A stretch of DNA of 64,000 bases from AP-15 sp963789025. GTDB lineage: Bacteria; Pseudomonadota; Alphaproteobacteria; ATCC43930; CGMCC-115725. A model generated the notes under the pieces. That model was not told where the DNA came from, did not search any database, and saw only the letters and a program-made list of their open reading frames with translations. Location of the stretch: NCBI GenBank assembly GCA_963789025.1, contig CAWBIT010000006.1:62001-126000 (forward strand), given 5' to 3'. Shown here piece by piece: positions 25,926-34,772 of the stretch (the first letter of the stretch is position 1; each line of letters begins with the position of its first letter). A program made the translations under genes and the position numbers.

Positions 25926-26803
25926 TGCTGCCGCTCCCGCGCGCGGATCGCCGCGACCTTTTCCAACACCCGCTGCGCGCGGTAGAGGATCGGGTAATCG
26001 ATGAATTTGCCATCGAGCTGGATTGCTGCGCTGCCCTCGGCCTCGGCCCGGGCGAAGGCGGCGATGACCCGCTCTGCGAAGGCGATCTCCGCCTCGCTCG
26101 GGGTGAAGACGCGGTTGACGACCGCGATTTGGTTTGGGTGGATGCACATCTTGCCTTGGAAGCCGAACCCGAAAGCCGTGCGGGCCGATGCTTCGAGCCC
26201 CTCCTGATCCGCCAGATCGACCCACACCGTGTCGAACGGCGCCTCGATGCCGGCGGCGCGGGACGCAGTGACGATCTTGGCGCGGGCATAGGCCAGCTCT
26301 GCCTCGTCGCGGCTCCACGCCATGTTCACATCGAGCGTGAAATCGCCGGCGCCGAAAGCGGTGCGCTTGACCCGGGTGCCGGTCGCGAGGATCGCGTCGA
26401 TTTGGTTGAGGCCGCGCGCAGTCTCGATGATCGGTACGAGATCGATTGCGCGTGGCATCAGCCCTTGCTCGCGCTCGAGCTGGGCGAGAAGCCAATCCGC
26501 CGTCGCGAGCCCCACGGCGCTCTCGACCTTCGGCAGAATGATGCCGTCGAGCCCCGGGCGGACAACTGCCGCCAGGTCGCCGTAGCAGAACTCGGTGTCG
26601 ACCGCATTGACGCGGACATAGAGCAGCGCTCGCCGCGGGCGCGCCAGTGCCGCGATCACCGCATCACGCGTCGCCCTCTTCTCGGCCGTCGCGACCGCAT
26701 CCTCGAGATCGAGGATCACGGCGTCGGCGTCGAGGGACAGCGCCTTTTCGACCCGCCGCGCGTGGTTCCCCGGCGCAAACAGAAAACTACGCAACGGCTG
26801 CAT
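25922..26803 (-). CDS. HpcH/HpaI aldolase / CitE-like CoA ester lyase
   Basis: 293 residues from ATG 26803; a TTG 15 bases upstream is less likely. It opens PLRSFLFAPGNHARRVEKAL, then DAVILDLEDAV (metal-binding Glu/Asp), the RVNAVDTEF strand, IILPKVESAVGL, VPIIETARGL and AFGAGDFTLDVN, all standard for the CitE/malyl-CoA lyase superfamily. It probably cleaves a 3-hydroxy- or beta-methylmalyl-type acyl-CoA in a Mg-dependent reaction. It is the first gene of a two-gene unit with the CoA transferase, with a 4-base overlap. Confidence 0.92.
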   Translation of the reverse strand: MQPLRSFLFAPGNHARRVEKALSLDADAVILDLEDAVATAEKRATRDAVIAALARPRRALLYVRVNAVDTEFCYGDLAAVVRPGLDGIILPKVESAVGLATADWLLAQLEREQGLMPRAIDLVPIIETARGLNQIDAILATGTRVKRTAFGAGDFTLDVNMAWSRDEAELAYARAKIVTASRAAGIEAPFDTVWVDLADQEGLEASARTAFGFGFQGKMCIHPNQIAVVNRVFTPSEAEIAFAERVIAAFARAEAEGSAAIQLDGKFIDYPILYRAQRVLEKVAAIRARERQQ

Positions 26804-27177
26804 GGCTGTTTTTCCCAAGGCAATCCGCGCCGCATGCCTTCATCGCCCCATCATAGCGGCGATTAATCGAGGCATCGAGCATCGCCGAGCCAGCGGCAAT
26901 GTAGCTGTCTCACCGAAGTTGACCGCGCAACAGGTCGACAGCCCGAGTGGCTCGGTTCGTGGAATTATCCGAGCGGCCGGGAATATGCCGGACGAGCGCT
27001 CCGGAACAGTGCGCCCTCGGCCACTCGTGGCTGTTTTTGCTGTTTTTTGCAGCGAAATATCAGCCAACCAACAATTGCAAAAATAGAAATACGAGGATCT
27101 CCAGCGCCCTCATGATCCCTATGCGCCGAATCCTGGCAGAGCGCCGGGGCCGGTCCTTCCAAAAACGAACGTTGTCA

Positions 27178-27212
27178 CCTGTTCCACCTGTTTTATCAGG
27201 TCCAGATCAGGC
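27178..27212. repeat. Dispersed repeat, family F, copy 1
   Basis: CACCTGTTCCACCTGTTTTA followed by TCAGGTCCAGATCAGG matches the sequence at 61331-61366 with only two or three differences. It contains a small hairpin, ACCTG-TTTTAT-CAGGT. Both copies lie in gene-poor stretches. Its origin is unknown. Confidence 0.7.
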
Positions 27213-27322
27213 TCGGTTCTCCCAATGGGTTGTAGAACCTGGGCGGGGCCCGACGACACCGATAATAGCGCGCGATAATCGGCCATGCTCACGCGATAAC
27301 TCCCAAATCACTGGCAACCGCC

Positions 27323-27350
27323 GACGTTAGCATATGTTTGCTAAAACGTC
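27323..27350. promoter_or_regulatory. Near-palindrome, possible operator
   Basis: GACGTTAGCA-TATGTT-TGCTAA-AA-ACGTC: the arms GACGTT/AACGTC and TTAGCA/TGCTAA pair, with two extra A residues in the right arm. It is the size of a dimeric-regulator site, but no gene starts within about 500 bases, so the role is open. Confidence 0.3.
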
Positions 27351-27912
27351 AATAAACATTAATGTGATTAAGGCCGCACAAAACGAGGGACGAGTTGTCT
27401 GTCGAGGATCACCGCGCCCGTGTTCGAGGGCTGCCGACAGCACGACGTGGACAGCGACTTATAGTCGGTCGCCTCAAAGTCATCCTTCTGCCAATCAGTA
27501 GCGAGTGTCGAATTTACCCGTATTCGCGGTGATCGTTAGGCGCATTCAACATCGCGGAAGGCAGTAATGATAGCCGCGCCGGAAGGACTTCTTTGTGACT
27601 GTGGAAATTTACATAATGGGGCTTATGCGACTTTCGGCGCGTTCTGCCCGAAGTTGCACACCGCAAGATATTGATTAGCTGCCTGTCTCTTTCGTCACAA
27701 AGCGAGGGAGTGGGCCTTGACTACCAAGCGTTGCAAAGAGCCGGGGTGACCCGACGATTTTGGTTGCTCAACGGCGGCGGTTGCGATCATACTTGGGTTA
27801 GCTGACGGCCGGGTGGAGATGCAAACCATGTTTGCGGATCGCGAATCCGGGAATGTCGGAGAAAAAATGACGGCACTTACCCCGTCGCTCCAAACAGGGG
27901 AGGACCTCATTG

Positions 27913-29025
27913 ATGTCTTTCATCCGTCGAGTCGCTCCGGTCATCTCCGTAGCGACTAGTGCCGAAGGACGATACGCCTGCGGCTTTATTGCGGCATTCC
28001 TAGTCATGCTGTTAGGAATGAGAGGCGCCAACGCGGACCTTTTCGTGGCTACACCAATTACTGCGGCCTCCGCAGGGGCAAGGCCGTTCACATTTAGCTG
28101 GAACGATAAAAGTGGGAGTGGGTTACTCAATGGAGTACTTGAAAGTTCCGACGTCTCTTTGCCTATTACTGAACCCGATTTCTCGGGTTTTGTGGTGGGG
28201 AAGACCAATTTTAACGAGATAACCCAAATTCCAAACATAACCGTTGTGGCACCGGATCAACTCCTTGCTCTGAAGTCGGATGGTTTCCCACAGAGTAATC
28301 AATGGACCTTCGAAGATTTAGCTACTACCGCACAGGAAGCCGTGACCGTCAACAACTTCACTTATCAGATCGTCACTCCTCATTTTATTGGACCAATTCC
28401 AGACTTTCGGGGCTTTGGCGTGGCAAATCTGACTTTGACTCTTCCAACTCTTGCAAAAAAGACAATCAATATTCCGTTCATAGGAAGTTTCACAATCTTG
28501 TGGTTCGACTCGGTGACTGTGACCTGGAAAGTCAGCTACCCGATATTCACAGCGTCATACTTCGAATTTACTACGACAGGGGACCCGGTTCTCGGATCTG
28601 ATGCGATCCTAACAGACGTATATGCGGCGGACTTAGGTGGACCGCTTGGCGGACCCGACGGGGATGTGCCGTCTTTGACCGGCTTCGATCCATCAAATCC
28701 TCAAATAGTGCCCGATTCCGGAGAGCAATTTACTGGACAATCTGGGACAGTTTACCCAGCCACTCTGGTGCCGGTCACTTTAGGTGATCTTAGCACCTAC
28801 CTGCCAGGATACGATCTTTCCCAATTCAGCGGCGATCCCGACTCGATTGTATACGTTGCGCAAGCGACGGTACCGATTAGCGACGTAATAACGGCGGCTC
28901 CTGAGCCAGCCACTCTCGCGTTATTGCTAAGCGGCATTGCGGGTCTGAGCTTCTTACGATGGAAGGTTCGTAGCCAGAGACCGCAGACTCGAACGGAACG
29001 CCCAGACGGTTCACGTCCTCACTAA
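27913..29025 (+). CDS. PEP-CTERM sorting domain protein, secreted
   Basis: 370 residues from ATG 27913, with GGGGAGG about 10 bases upstream. The N-terminus carries a signal anchor (CGFIAAFLVMLLGMRGANA). The body is Thr/Asn-rich and beta-strand-like with no recognised domain. The C-terminus has the full PEP-CTERM signal: APEPATLALLLSGIAGLSF, a hydrophobic helix, then RWKVRSQR. In organisms with exosortase this tail is cut and the protein goes to the surface or exopolysaccharide. Base composition is A/T-richer than the metabolic genes around it, which suggests acquisition. No exosortase or polysaccharide gene is in the window. Confidence 0.88.
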   Translation: MSFIRRVAPVISVATSAEGRYACGFIAAFLVMLLGMRGANADLFVATPITAASAGARPFTFSWNDKSGSGLLNGVLESSDVSLPITEPDFSGFVVGKTNFNEITQIPNITVVAPDQLLALKSDGFPQSNQWTFEDLATTAQEAVTVNNFTYQIVTPHFIGPIPDFRGFGVANLTLTLPTLAKKTINIPFIGSFTILWFDSVTVTWKVSYPIFTASYFEFTTTGDPVLGSDAILTDVYAADLGGPLGGPDGDVPSLTGFDPSNPQIVPDSGEQFTGQSGTVYPATLVPVTLGDLSTYLPGYDLSQFSGDPDSIVYVAQATVPISDVITAAPEPATLALLLSGIAGLSFLRWKVRSQRPQTRTERPDGSRPH

Positions 29026-29177
29026 CTTGTTGGCATCGAGGCGGCCTTGATTCTCTCGCCCGTCCGGCCAGCAGCGCGTGAGCGGAAACCGCGCGGGGGC
29101 CATTCGGCGTAATGCGGCGTCGGCGTTCCGTAACTCAAGAGTTTCGGAAAGTTTCCTTGCCCCTTTCCGGTCAATGG

Positions 29178-29195
29178 GTTACGCTTTTCCGTAAC
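29178..29195. promoter_or_regulatory. Inverted repeat beside the recombinase remnant, possible res-like site
   Basis: GTTACG-CTTTTC-CGTAAC lies 3 bases before the ATG at 29198 of the decayed serine recombinase. A related half-site TTCCGTAAC occurs about 60 bases upstream. The position fits a resolvase binding or crossover region. Inference only. Confidence 0.4.
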
Positions 29196-29197
29196 AT

Positions 29198-29800
29198 ATG
29201 ACCGGAACGAAGTTGAAAACCAAGGCCAAAGCAACCCCCCGAAACCCGCCGCCTCGGCTATGCCCGCGTGAGCGCTTACGGGTAGACGCTCGATACGCAG
29301 CTTGAACAGTTGCGCGCCGAAGGGTGCGCCAAGATTTACCGCGAGAAGGTGACCGGCGCGGGGCCCGACCGGCGGGAGTTGTTGAAGCTCCTGAAGGCAA
29401 TCGGCCCCGGCGACGGGGTGACGGTCACGCGGATCGACCGGCTGTCCTGCTCGACCTTCGACTTGTTTGCCATCGTCAAGGAGATCGTGGACACGGGCGG
29501 GCCGTTTCGATCACCGGCACAGCCATGGGCCGACACGTCCACCAGCACCGGGCGCTTGATGATGCCGTGCTCGGCGGACTGGCCGACGTGGAGCGCGATC
29601 CAATCCGCACCCGCACGACAGAAGGCAGGAGCCAAGCGAAGGCGCGCGGGCAGCGCATCGGCCGCCGCTCGAAGCTGACCGACGCGCAGAAGGTGGAGGC
29701 CCGCCGCCGACGCGCCGAGGGTGCAACGCTCAAGGAACTGGCGGGCAGTTACCATGTCGGCCTGCGCCGATTTCGAGACTTGGGTGAGCAAGCGACTGTC
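29198..29800 (+). pseudogene. Serine recombinase (Tn3-type resolvase/invertase), decayed
   Basis: The recognisable N-terminal catalytic domain starts RRLGYARVSAYG, with the nucleophile Ser in YARVS. It continues (QLEQLRAEGCAKIYREKVTG, DGVTVTRIDRLSCSTFDLF, WADTSTSTGRLMM) and then moves to another frame for VLGGLADVERDPIRTRT, RIGRRSKLT and a helix-turn-helix start (EGATLKELAGSYHVG). Defects: a frame break in the CCCCCC run near 29235, a TAG at 29283-29285 where the family has Gln (CAG), and a one-base deletion near 29566. The 3' end fades out before the DUF2971 gene. This is a clear relic of a mobile element. Confidence 0.85.
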
Positions 29801-29815
29801 CACCATTGGTGCTTG

Positions 29816-30889
29816 CTACACCACTCGATATGGAATTGTAGTCAGGGACGCGCGTGCTGTGTACCCGTGCGTTCGCAGCAGATCATTAACGGAAATCTTC
29901 GATATTTCCTTGTGGCGAGAGGGGCCTACAACAATACCGGTTATCGGCAGGACTGGATGACCATCATCGCCCATCATCAGGCGTAAGGGAACGTGCTGCG
30001 TCATCATCGAGCTTCGCTGTAAATATCTCTTTCTCGGAATCGCTTCGTCTTCAAGATGATATACAAGCCGCCATTCGCGCTCACCGGCAAATCTCGGGTG
30101 CTTTATAAAAGGGGCGAACATAATGACTAGAGAGGCCCAATATTGTAGAAATTCAGCGGCCCACCGTTCTATAGAAGGAGCCCGTTTCTTGCTTAGACCG
30201 TCGAGAAAAAACTTAATGCAATGATGTAACACGTCGTCGAGAAAGATGCTGTGTTCCGTTTCTTTGTACTGCACTTTGCCCAATATCGTCGTAGTGGGCT
30301 GACCCGGAAGTTTACGAAGGCATTGAGAGTCGAATTCAATTGCATATCCGCCTTCGCCTCCGCCGTATGCCCGCCACTGACTAAGATCATCTCCATCTTC
30401 GCTGAAACATGCGAGGAACCGGCCTTCCGTATCTACTGTAGGTTCAGAAAGCCCTTTTTCCATTTGCTTCAGTACAAAATCGACGTCAGGAGAAATCGGC
30501 GATTTGGATTTTGTGCATATTTTTGCGTGTAATAATTCTATAGGATATAAAAGCTCGGATAAATCATTGAGGCACGCTACTTGCGTAGACCAGAGTTCAC
30601 CGCTCCGAATGATTTCGATCAGACCGTTGCCCGTAGTGTAGTGATATAGAGGGCCTGATGGAATGGGATTAAATGCCGCAACGTGAGGCGCGCACCAAAG
30701 TTCATACGCCGCCAAGTCCTCGGTGGTGATATACTTATATTCCGGTTCGGTCGCGGTGTCTGGCTGCTGCACGAACATCGATGTTTGTTTTGATAGGTTA
30801 CTTATGTCAGGAGATATAAGCGTAACACGGTCGATTTTCCAGAAGGCGCCTTTCGCGACCTTTTTGGCGGCAGCGCGCGCCAGTGACAC
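29816..30889 (-). CDS. DUF2971 domain protein
   Basis: 357 residues starting at GTG 30889. The family landmarks are clear: PLYHYTTGNGLIEIIRSGEL with WSTQVACLNDLSEL (about residues 79-115), FLACFSEDGDDLSQWRAYGG (about 158-177) with GGYAIEFDS, and a late FAGEREWRLVY (about 268-278). DUF2971 proteins are of unknown function; the domain recalls toxin or ADP-ribosyltransferase-like folds and is often found in accessory DNA and defence regions. The N-terminal 60 residues have no counterpart that I recognise. A/T-richer composition and a neighbouring recombinase relic suggest transfer. Confidence 0.85.
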   Translation of the reverse strand: MSLARAAAKKVAKGAFWKIDRVTLISPDISNLSKQTSMFVQQPDTATEPEYKYITTEDLAAYELWCAPHVAAFNPIPSGPLYHYTTGNGLIEIIRSGELWSTQVACLNDLSELLYPIELLHAKICTKSKSPISPDVDFVLKQMEKGLSEPTVDTEGRFLACFSEDGDDLSQWRAYGGGEGGYAIEFDSQCLRKLPGQPTTTILGKVQYKETEHSIFLDDVLHHCIKFFLDGLSKKRAPSIERWAAEFLQYWASLVIMFAPFIKHPRFAGEREWRLVYHLEDEAIPRKRYLQRSSMMTQHVPLRLMMGDDGHPVLPITGIVVGPSRHKEISKISVNDLLRTHGYTARASLTTIPYRVV

Positions 30890-31086
30890 ATCTCGCTTTG
30901 CTTGAGATTGTTTGACGTTTGGTTATGATCTCATCAGAGCAGCGATGGCCGGTATTAATCGGGATTTCGAGGCGTTGTCATCCCGCACGACGTACTAGAA
31001 AAATAGGTAGTATTTTTTACCGTTATTAAGAGCGATTTCGCGGCAGCCTGCGCCAGATTGCTTTTGTTGAACCAAGGAGAATTCCC

Positions 31087-31247
31087 TTGCGTAGACTTGT
31101 TACGATTTGGTCAAAGACGAGTCCGGGGTTACGGCGATCGAATATGCGTTGATCGCCGCATTGATCGCGGTCGCGGCAATCGCCGCCTTCACCCTGGTCG
31201 GCACCAATCTGAGCAGCTTGTTCAGCACCATCGCCGCCAAAATGTAA
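31087..31247 (+). pseudogene. Flp/Fap-type IVb pilin, probable one-base frameshift near the N-terminus
   Basis: The frame from 31107 to TAA 31245-31247 encodes 46 residues beginning LVKDESGVTAIEYALIAAL, then a hydrophobic helix and LVGTNLSSLFSTIAAKM. This is the hallmark of Flp pilins, with the prepilin cleavage site at G|VTAIEY. An AAGGAG ribosome site sits at 31075-31080, in front of TTG 31087 in a different frame (encoding LRRLVTI). Adding one T to the run at 31106-31108 joins the two into a normal pilin of about 54 residues. It is either a pseudogene or a sequence error. No tad secretion genes are nearby. Confidence 0.8.
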
Positions 31248-31508
31248 AACTCGGGGAGAAAGGCACACCCCTCGAACGACGCTCGGCGGATCGCAGCACA
31301 TCCGCCAAAACCTAGCCGTGCAGGTTCTCACCATCGCTGATGCCCGAGAGCGAATATGGCTTGAACATTTCCTTCGTGCGGTACTCCGGCCCAGATGTAG
31401 CGACACATCGCAAGGGGCAGTCGCACCCGCTTAAGGCGGCGGGTCGGTCGCGTTTGACCGGGTTCGGTAATTCCCACAAACTCGCGCCGCAGGAATGAGG
31501 TCTTAACC

Positions 31509-33875
31509 ATGAGCGACATTGGCCCCCTTTATGTCGGGCGCTCGCTGTTACGGCGCGAAGACCGTCGGCTGCTGAGGGGCCAGGGGCAATTCATCGCCGA
31601 TCTCGTCCTGCCGCGCATGCTGCACGCCGTTTTGGTCCGCAGCCCGGTCGCGCATGCGCGCATTCGCTCAGTCGACCTGTCGCGCGCCCTCGCCGCGCCC
31701 GGCGTGGCGCTGGCTCTCAGCGGCGCCGATCTGTTGCAGCTGCTGCCGCCGGTGCCGGAGGGGCAGATCTCGTTGCCGAGCAAATGGACCTCGGTCATCC
31801 AGCATAAATTCCTCAATCCACAGCAGCCGCTATTGGCGCACGACAAGGTGCGGCATGTCGGCGAAGCGGTTGCGGTCGTCGTCGCGGAGAGCCGCGACCA
31901 AGCCGAAGATGCGGCCGAACTTGCAACGCTGGATCTCGAAGAGTTGCCGGCGGTGGTCGACCCAGAGGCGGCGTTGCGCTCGGACAGCCCGATTGTCCAT
32001 GACCGGTTTCAGACCAATTTGATCGGCGCGTTTTCGGTTGGCAGGGGCGAAGCCGACGCCGCTCTGGCCGGTGCCCCGCACCGGCTGCGCCGCCGGTTTT
32101 ATCACCACCGCTACGCTGCTGTGCCGATGGAGTGCCGCGGCGTCGTCAGCGCCTATGATCCGCGCACCAACTCGGCGACCATCTGGTCCTCGACGCAGGT
32201 GGTCCACTGGGTGCGGCGTGAAGCCGCCGCATTATTGGGACTGCCCGAGGCGCGGGTGCGCTGCATCGCGCTCGACGTCGGCGGCGGCTTTGGCGGCAAG
32301 GGGCATGTGTACCCCGAAGACCTACTGGTCACCTTCCTCGCGCGAAAACTCGGCCGGCCGGTGCGCTGGATCGAGGGGCGCAGCGAGCATCTGATGAGCG
32401 CGACGCATTCGCGCGACCAGCTGCACGATCTCGAGGTCGGGTTTGACGATGACGGGCATATCCTCGCATTGCGCGACGATTACATTGTCGATTGCGGCGC
32501 GTGGAACCCGATCGGGTCCGGCGTCGCTTACAACACCGCCGTCCACCTGACCGGCCCCTACAAGATCGTGAATCTGGCGGCCTCGGGAAGGATCGTCGTC
32601 ACCAACAAGGTCCCGAACGCCCCGTACCGCGGCGCCGGGCGCCCGGAAGCCGCTTTCGCGATGGAGCGGACCATCGATTTGGTGGCGCGCACCCTGGGCC
32701 TGGAGCCGGCTGAGGTGCGCCGGCGCAACATGATCCGCCCCGATGAGATGCCATACAGTGTCGGCATCCCTTACCGGGACGGCGAGCCGATTGTCTATGA
32801 CAGCGGGGATTATCCCGGCGCTTTGCAGAAGGCGCTGGATGCGGTCGGCGGGGTCGAGGCGTTCCGCCGGCGGCAGAGCGAGGCGCGGACAGCGGGCCGC
32901 CACCTCGGGCTGGGCATCGGCTTCTACATCGAAGGAACCGGCGTCGGGCCGTTCGAAAGTGCCTTCGTCCGCATCGACCCATCAGGAAAAATCTACGTCT
33001 CCTCCGGAGTCTGCCCGCAGGGCCAGGGTATGGAGACGATTTTCGCGCAGGTGGCGGCCGACCTCTGGAAGGTCGCTCCGGAAGACGTCGTGATAGCCCT
33101 CGCCGACACGGCGGCGATCGCGATCGGGTTTGGCACGATGGCGAGCCGCAGCACGGTCACATTGTCGGCGGCGATGCACCATGCGAGCGAGCGGCTCCGG
33201 GATAAGGTCTTCGCGATCGCGGGCAATCTGCTGGAATGTGCACCGGCCGATCTCGAATTGCGCAATGGCGGGGTGGGCGTTGTTGGGGTGCCCGGCGCCA
33301 CAGTGAGCCTCGCCAGGATTGCCCAGGCCGCGCGTCCGGGCTGGGACAACGAACGCCCGCCAGGGGTCGAAGCCGGCCTCGAGGAGATTTATTACTGGCA
33401 GCCGCAAACGGTCACTTGGAGCTATGCCGTTCATGTCGCGACTGTCGAGGTCGACCGCGAGACCGGCCGTGTAGTCATCGAAGACTATGCCGTCGCGCAT
33501 GATTGCGGCGTCGTCGTCAACCCGATGCTGGTCGAGGGCCAGATTATGGGCGGCGCCGCTCAGGGGCTCGGCGGCATCTTGTTCGAGGCGATCGCCTATG
33601 ATGCGAACGGGCAGTTGCTCTCCGGCTCGCTGATGGACTATGCGCTTCCGACCGCCAGCGACATCCCGGCAATGCGGATCATTCACCAGCACTCGCCGTC
33701 GCCGCTCAACCCGCTCGGCGTCAAGGGGGTGGGCGAGGGCGGCGCCGTCGCCCCGCCGGCAGCCATCGCCAATGCCGTCTGCGACGCCCTGGCTCCGTTC
33801 GGCGTCGAGGTGAACGCGACGCCGATCAAGCCGGAACAGCTGATAAGTGCGACGCGGCCCGGGTATGCGGGGTAG
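31509..33875 (+). CDS. Stand-alone xanthine dehydrogenase family molybdopterin-binding subunit (CoxL-like)
   Basis: 788 residues, full length. It opens VGRSLLRREDRRLLRGQGQF, has the DVGGGFGGKG cofactor loop (about residues 257-266), the active-site loop PYRGAGRPEA (the AYRGAGR type, not the CO dehydrogenase AYRCSFR), and the catalytic Glu in GVGEGGAVAPP near the end. It resembles the large subunit at 2799-5162 in length and layout, but the two have clearly diverged. Unlike that one, no FAD or iron-sulfur subunit accompanies it. It may share the subunits of the first operon or have partners elsewhere. Oxidises an aldehyde or heterocycle; substrate unknown. Confidence 0.9.
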   Translation: MSDIGPLYVGRSLLRREDRRLLRGQGQFIADLVLPRMLHAVLVRSPVAHARIRSVDLSRALAAPGVALALSGADLLQLLPPVPEGQISLPSKWTSVIQHKFLNPQQPLLAHDKVRHVGEAVAVVVAESRDQAEDAAELATLDLEELPAVVDPEAALRSDSPIVHDRFQTNLIGAFSVGRGEADAALAGAPHRLRRRFYHHRYAAVPMECRGVVSAYDPRTNSATIWSSTQVVHWVRREAAALLGLPEARVRCIALDVGGGFGGKGHVYPEDLLVTFLARKLGRPVRWIEGRSEHLMSATHSRDQLHDLEVGFDDDGHILALRDDYIVDCGAWNPIGSGVAYNTAVHLTGPYKIVNLAASGRIVVTNKVPNAPYRGAGRPEAAFAMERTIDLVARTLGLEPAEVRRRNMIRPDEMPYSVGIPYRDGEPIVYDSGDYPGALQKALDAVGGVEAFRRRQSEARTAGRHLGLGIGFYIEGTGVGPFESAFVRIDPSGKIYVSSGVCPQGQGMETIFAQVAADLWKVAPEDVVIALADTAAIAIGFGTMASRSTVTLSAAMHHASERLRDKVFAIAGNLLECAPADLELRNGGVGVVGVPGATVSLARIAQAARPGWDNERPPGVEAGLEEIYYWQPQTVTWSYAVHVATVEVDRETGRVVIEDYAVAHDCGVVVNPMLVEGQIMGGAAQGLGGILFEAIAYDANGQLLSGSLMDYALPTASDIPAMRIIHQHSPSPLNPLGVKGVGEGGAVAPPAAIANAVCDALAPFGVEVNATPIKPEQLISATRPGYAG

Positions 33876-34077
33876 GACGTATTCCGCCTGTCGGACGCAG
33901 TCAATCACGTACCCCGCAAGCGGCGAGAGAAGTATGGCACGGCTCTGATCCCCGAAACTCTTACTCGGCGGGAGGCCTGCCGTCAGCTCGTCAGCTCGAC
34001 TACCAAGCCAGACTTGTAGGATGGGTTGAGCGAAAGAGGCGGGGCAAGAATTGAGATGAAGGGCTGCAGAACGGCCT

Positions 34078-34196
34078 TGCGTCCTTCGAGACGCACCCTC
34101 GGGGTGCTCCTCAGGATGAGGGTACGCCCTTGATGGCATTAAGAAAATTCCTCATCCTGAGGAGGCCGCAACAGCGGCCGTCTCGAAGGACGCACG
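34078..34196. repeat. Palindromic dispersed repeat, family B, copy 1
   Basis: The ends pair as TGCGTCCTTCGAGACGC and GCCGTCTCGAAGGACGCA. The inner arms are CCTCAGGATGAGG and CCTCATCCTGAGG around a GGCATTAAGAAAATT core. The same architecture occurs at 39640-39761 and 63172-63299. Similarity with the 63-kb copy extends rightwards through a shared TTGCCCAGCCTCG. Confidence 0.85.
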
Positions 34197-34238
34197 GTGC
34201 CAATCCAGCCGATAGCAATTTCTTGCCCAGCCTCGAAA

Positions 34239-34277
34239 GCGAAACCCATCGTTTACGATCGTTGCGATGGGTTTCGC
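34239..34277. repeat. Perfect hairpin, 13-bp arms
   Basis: GCGAAACCCATCG and CGATGGGTTTCGC enclose a 13-base loop. It sits inside the right part of the 34015-34297 composite, before the cupin gene. A role as a terminator is unlikely, as no T-run follows. Confidence 0.75.
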
Positions 34278-34352
34278 GATGCTCAACCCATCCTACAGAT
34301 CCTGGACGTTGAATCAGGTGATTGGGTCTGAACACTAGAGAAATTCAGGAAA

Positions 34353-34772
34353 ATGGTTACGAGAACGCCTCTGCGGATTACCGCTTGGTCTTCGGCCGGG
34401 CTGGCCCTCTTTACCGCCGGTTTGGCGCTCGGGCAGCATACCGCGCCCACCGATTATAAAGGGGTCACCGAATCGGTGCTCGCCACCATCGATCTCGCCA
34501 AAGAGCTCGACAGTGTTGAAAACCGCGAGCTGCGCGTCAGTCGGGCGGTCATAGCGCCGGGCGGCCATATCGGGCTCCACAGCCACCGGGGCGACCCGAC
34601 GATCGTCTACGTCCTCGGCGGGACTCTCACCAATCACCACGACGACGGGACAGTAGAGGAATTTCGATCCGGTCAGGTGTTTGCTGAATTCGGCCCGCGG
34701 TCGCATTGGGTGGAAAACGACGGGCCAGCGCCGGTCACCTTTATCGCCGCAAATATTCATCGCCGGGAATAG
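34353..34772 (+). CDS. Exported cupin-domain protein
   Basis: 139 residues. A signal peptide (TAWSSAGLALFTAGLALG, cut before QHTAP) precedes a small single cupin. Motif 1 is PGGHIGLHSHRGDPTIVYVLGG (metal ligands His, His and the position before the G; about residues 71-92), and motif 2 is in FAEFGPRSHWVENDG. No enzyme activity can be named; such proteins are metal-binding beta barrels. In-frame codons continue after the stop for 34 residues (34773-34874, with NLVPPFSNLQEMLW before TAA), which may be a fragment of another gene. Confidence 0.85.
   Translation: MVTRTPLRITAWSSAGLALFTAGLALGQHTAPTDYKGVTESVLATIDLAKELDSVENRELRVSRAVIAPGGHIGLHSHRGDPTIVYVLGGTLTNHHDDGTVEEFRSGQVFAEFGPRSHWVENDGPAPVTFIAANIHRRE

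Larger units (their letters stand above)
26804..27912. other. 1.1-kb intergenic stretch, no convincing gene
   Basis: A visibly A/T-richer stretch separates the lyase gene from the PEP-CTERM gene. Open frames in it are short and unlike known proteins. It holds a dispersed repeat near 27178-27212, also found at 61331-61366, and a near-palindrome at 27323-27350 (GACGTTAGCA and TGCTAA...AACGTC arms). Nothing else is supported. Confidence 0.7.
34015..34297. repeat. 283-bp composite element with perfect 17-bp terminal inverted repeats
   Basis: TGTAGGATGGGTTGAGC at 34015-34031 is the exact reverse complement of 34281-34297. Inside lie a full family B repeat (34078-34196) and a hairpin with 13-bp arms (34239-34277), so at least three palindromic layers are nested. 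There is no transposase. It looks like a miniature inverted-repeat element that collected, or was built from, other repeats. Confidence 0.8.
33876..34352. other. 477-bp gene-free stretch made largely of nested repeats
   Basis: Between the CoxL-like gene and the cupin gene lies a composite of inverted repeats described separately (34015-34297, 34078-34196, 34239-34277). No open frame with protein-like character is seen. Confidence 0.75.

Noticed and set aside
24738..26495. 585-codon version of the CoA transferase gene
   Set aside because: The first 190 codons lie antisense or out of frame over the CitE-like gene; ATG 25925 gives the normal family N-terminus and ATGA coupling.
29283..29285. 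In-frame TAG in the serine recombinase as a recoded codon
   Set aside because: The codon is TAG replacing a conserved Gln (CAG), with two other frame breaks in the same gene, so ordinary decay is the simpler reading. It is unlike the two TGA cases.
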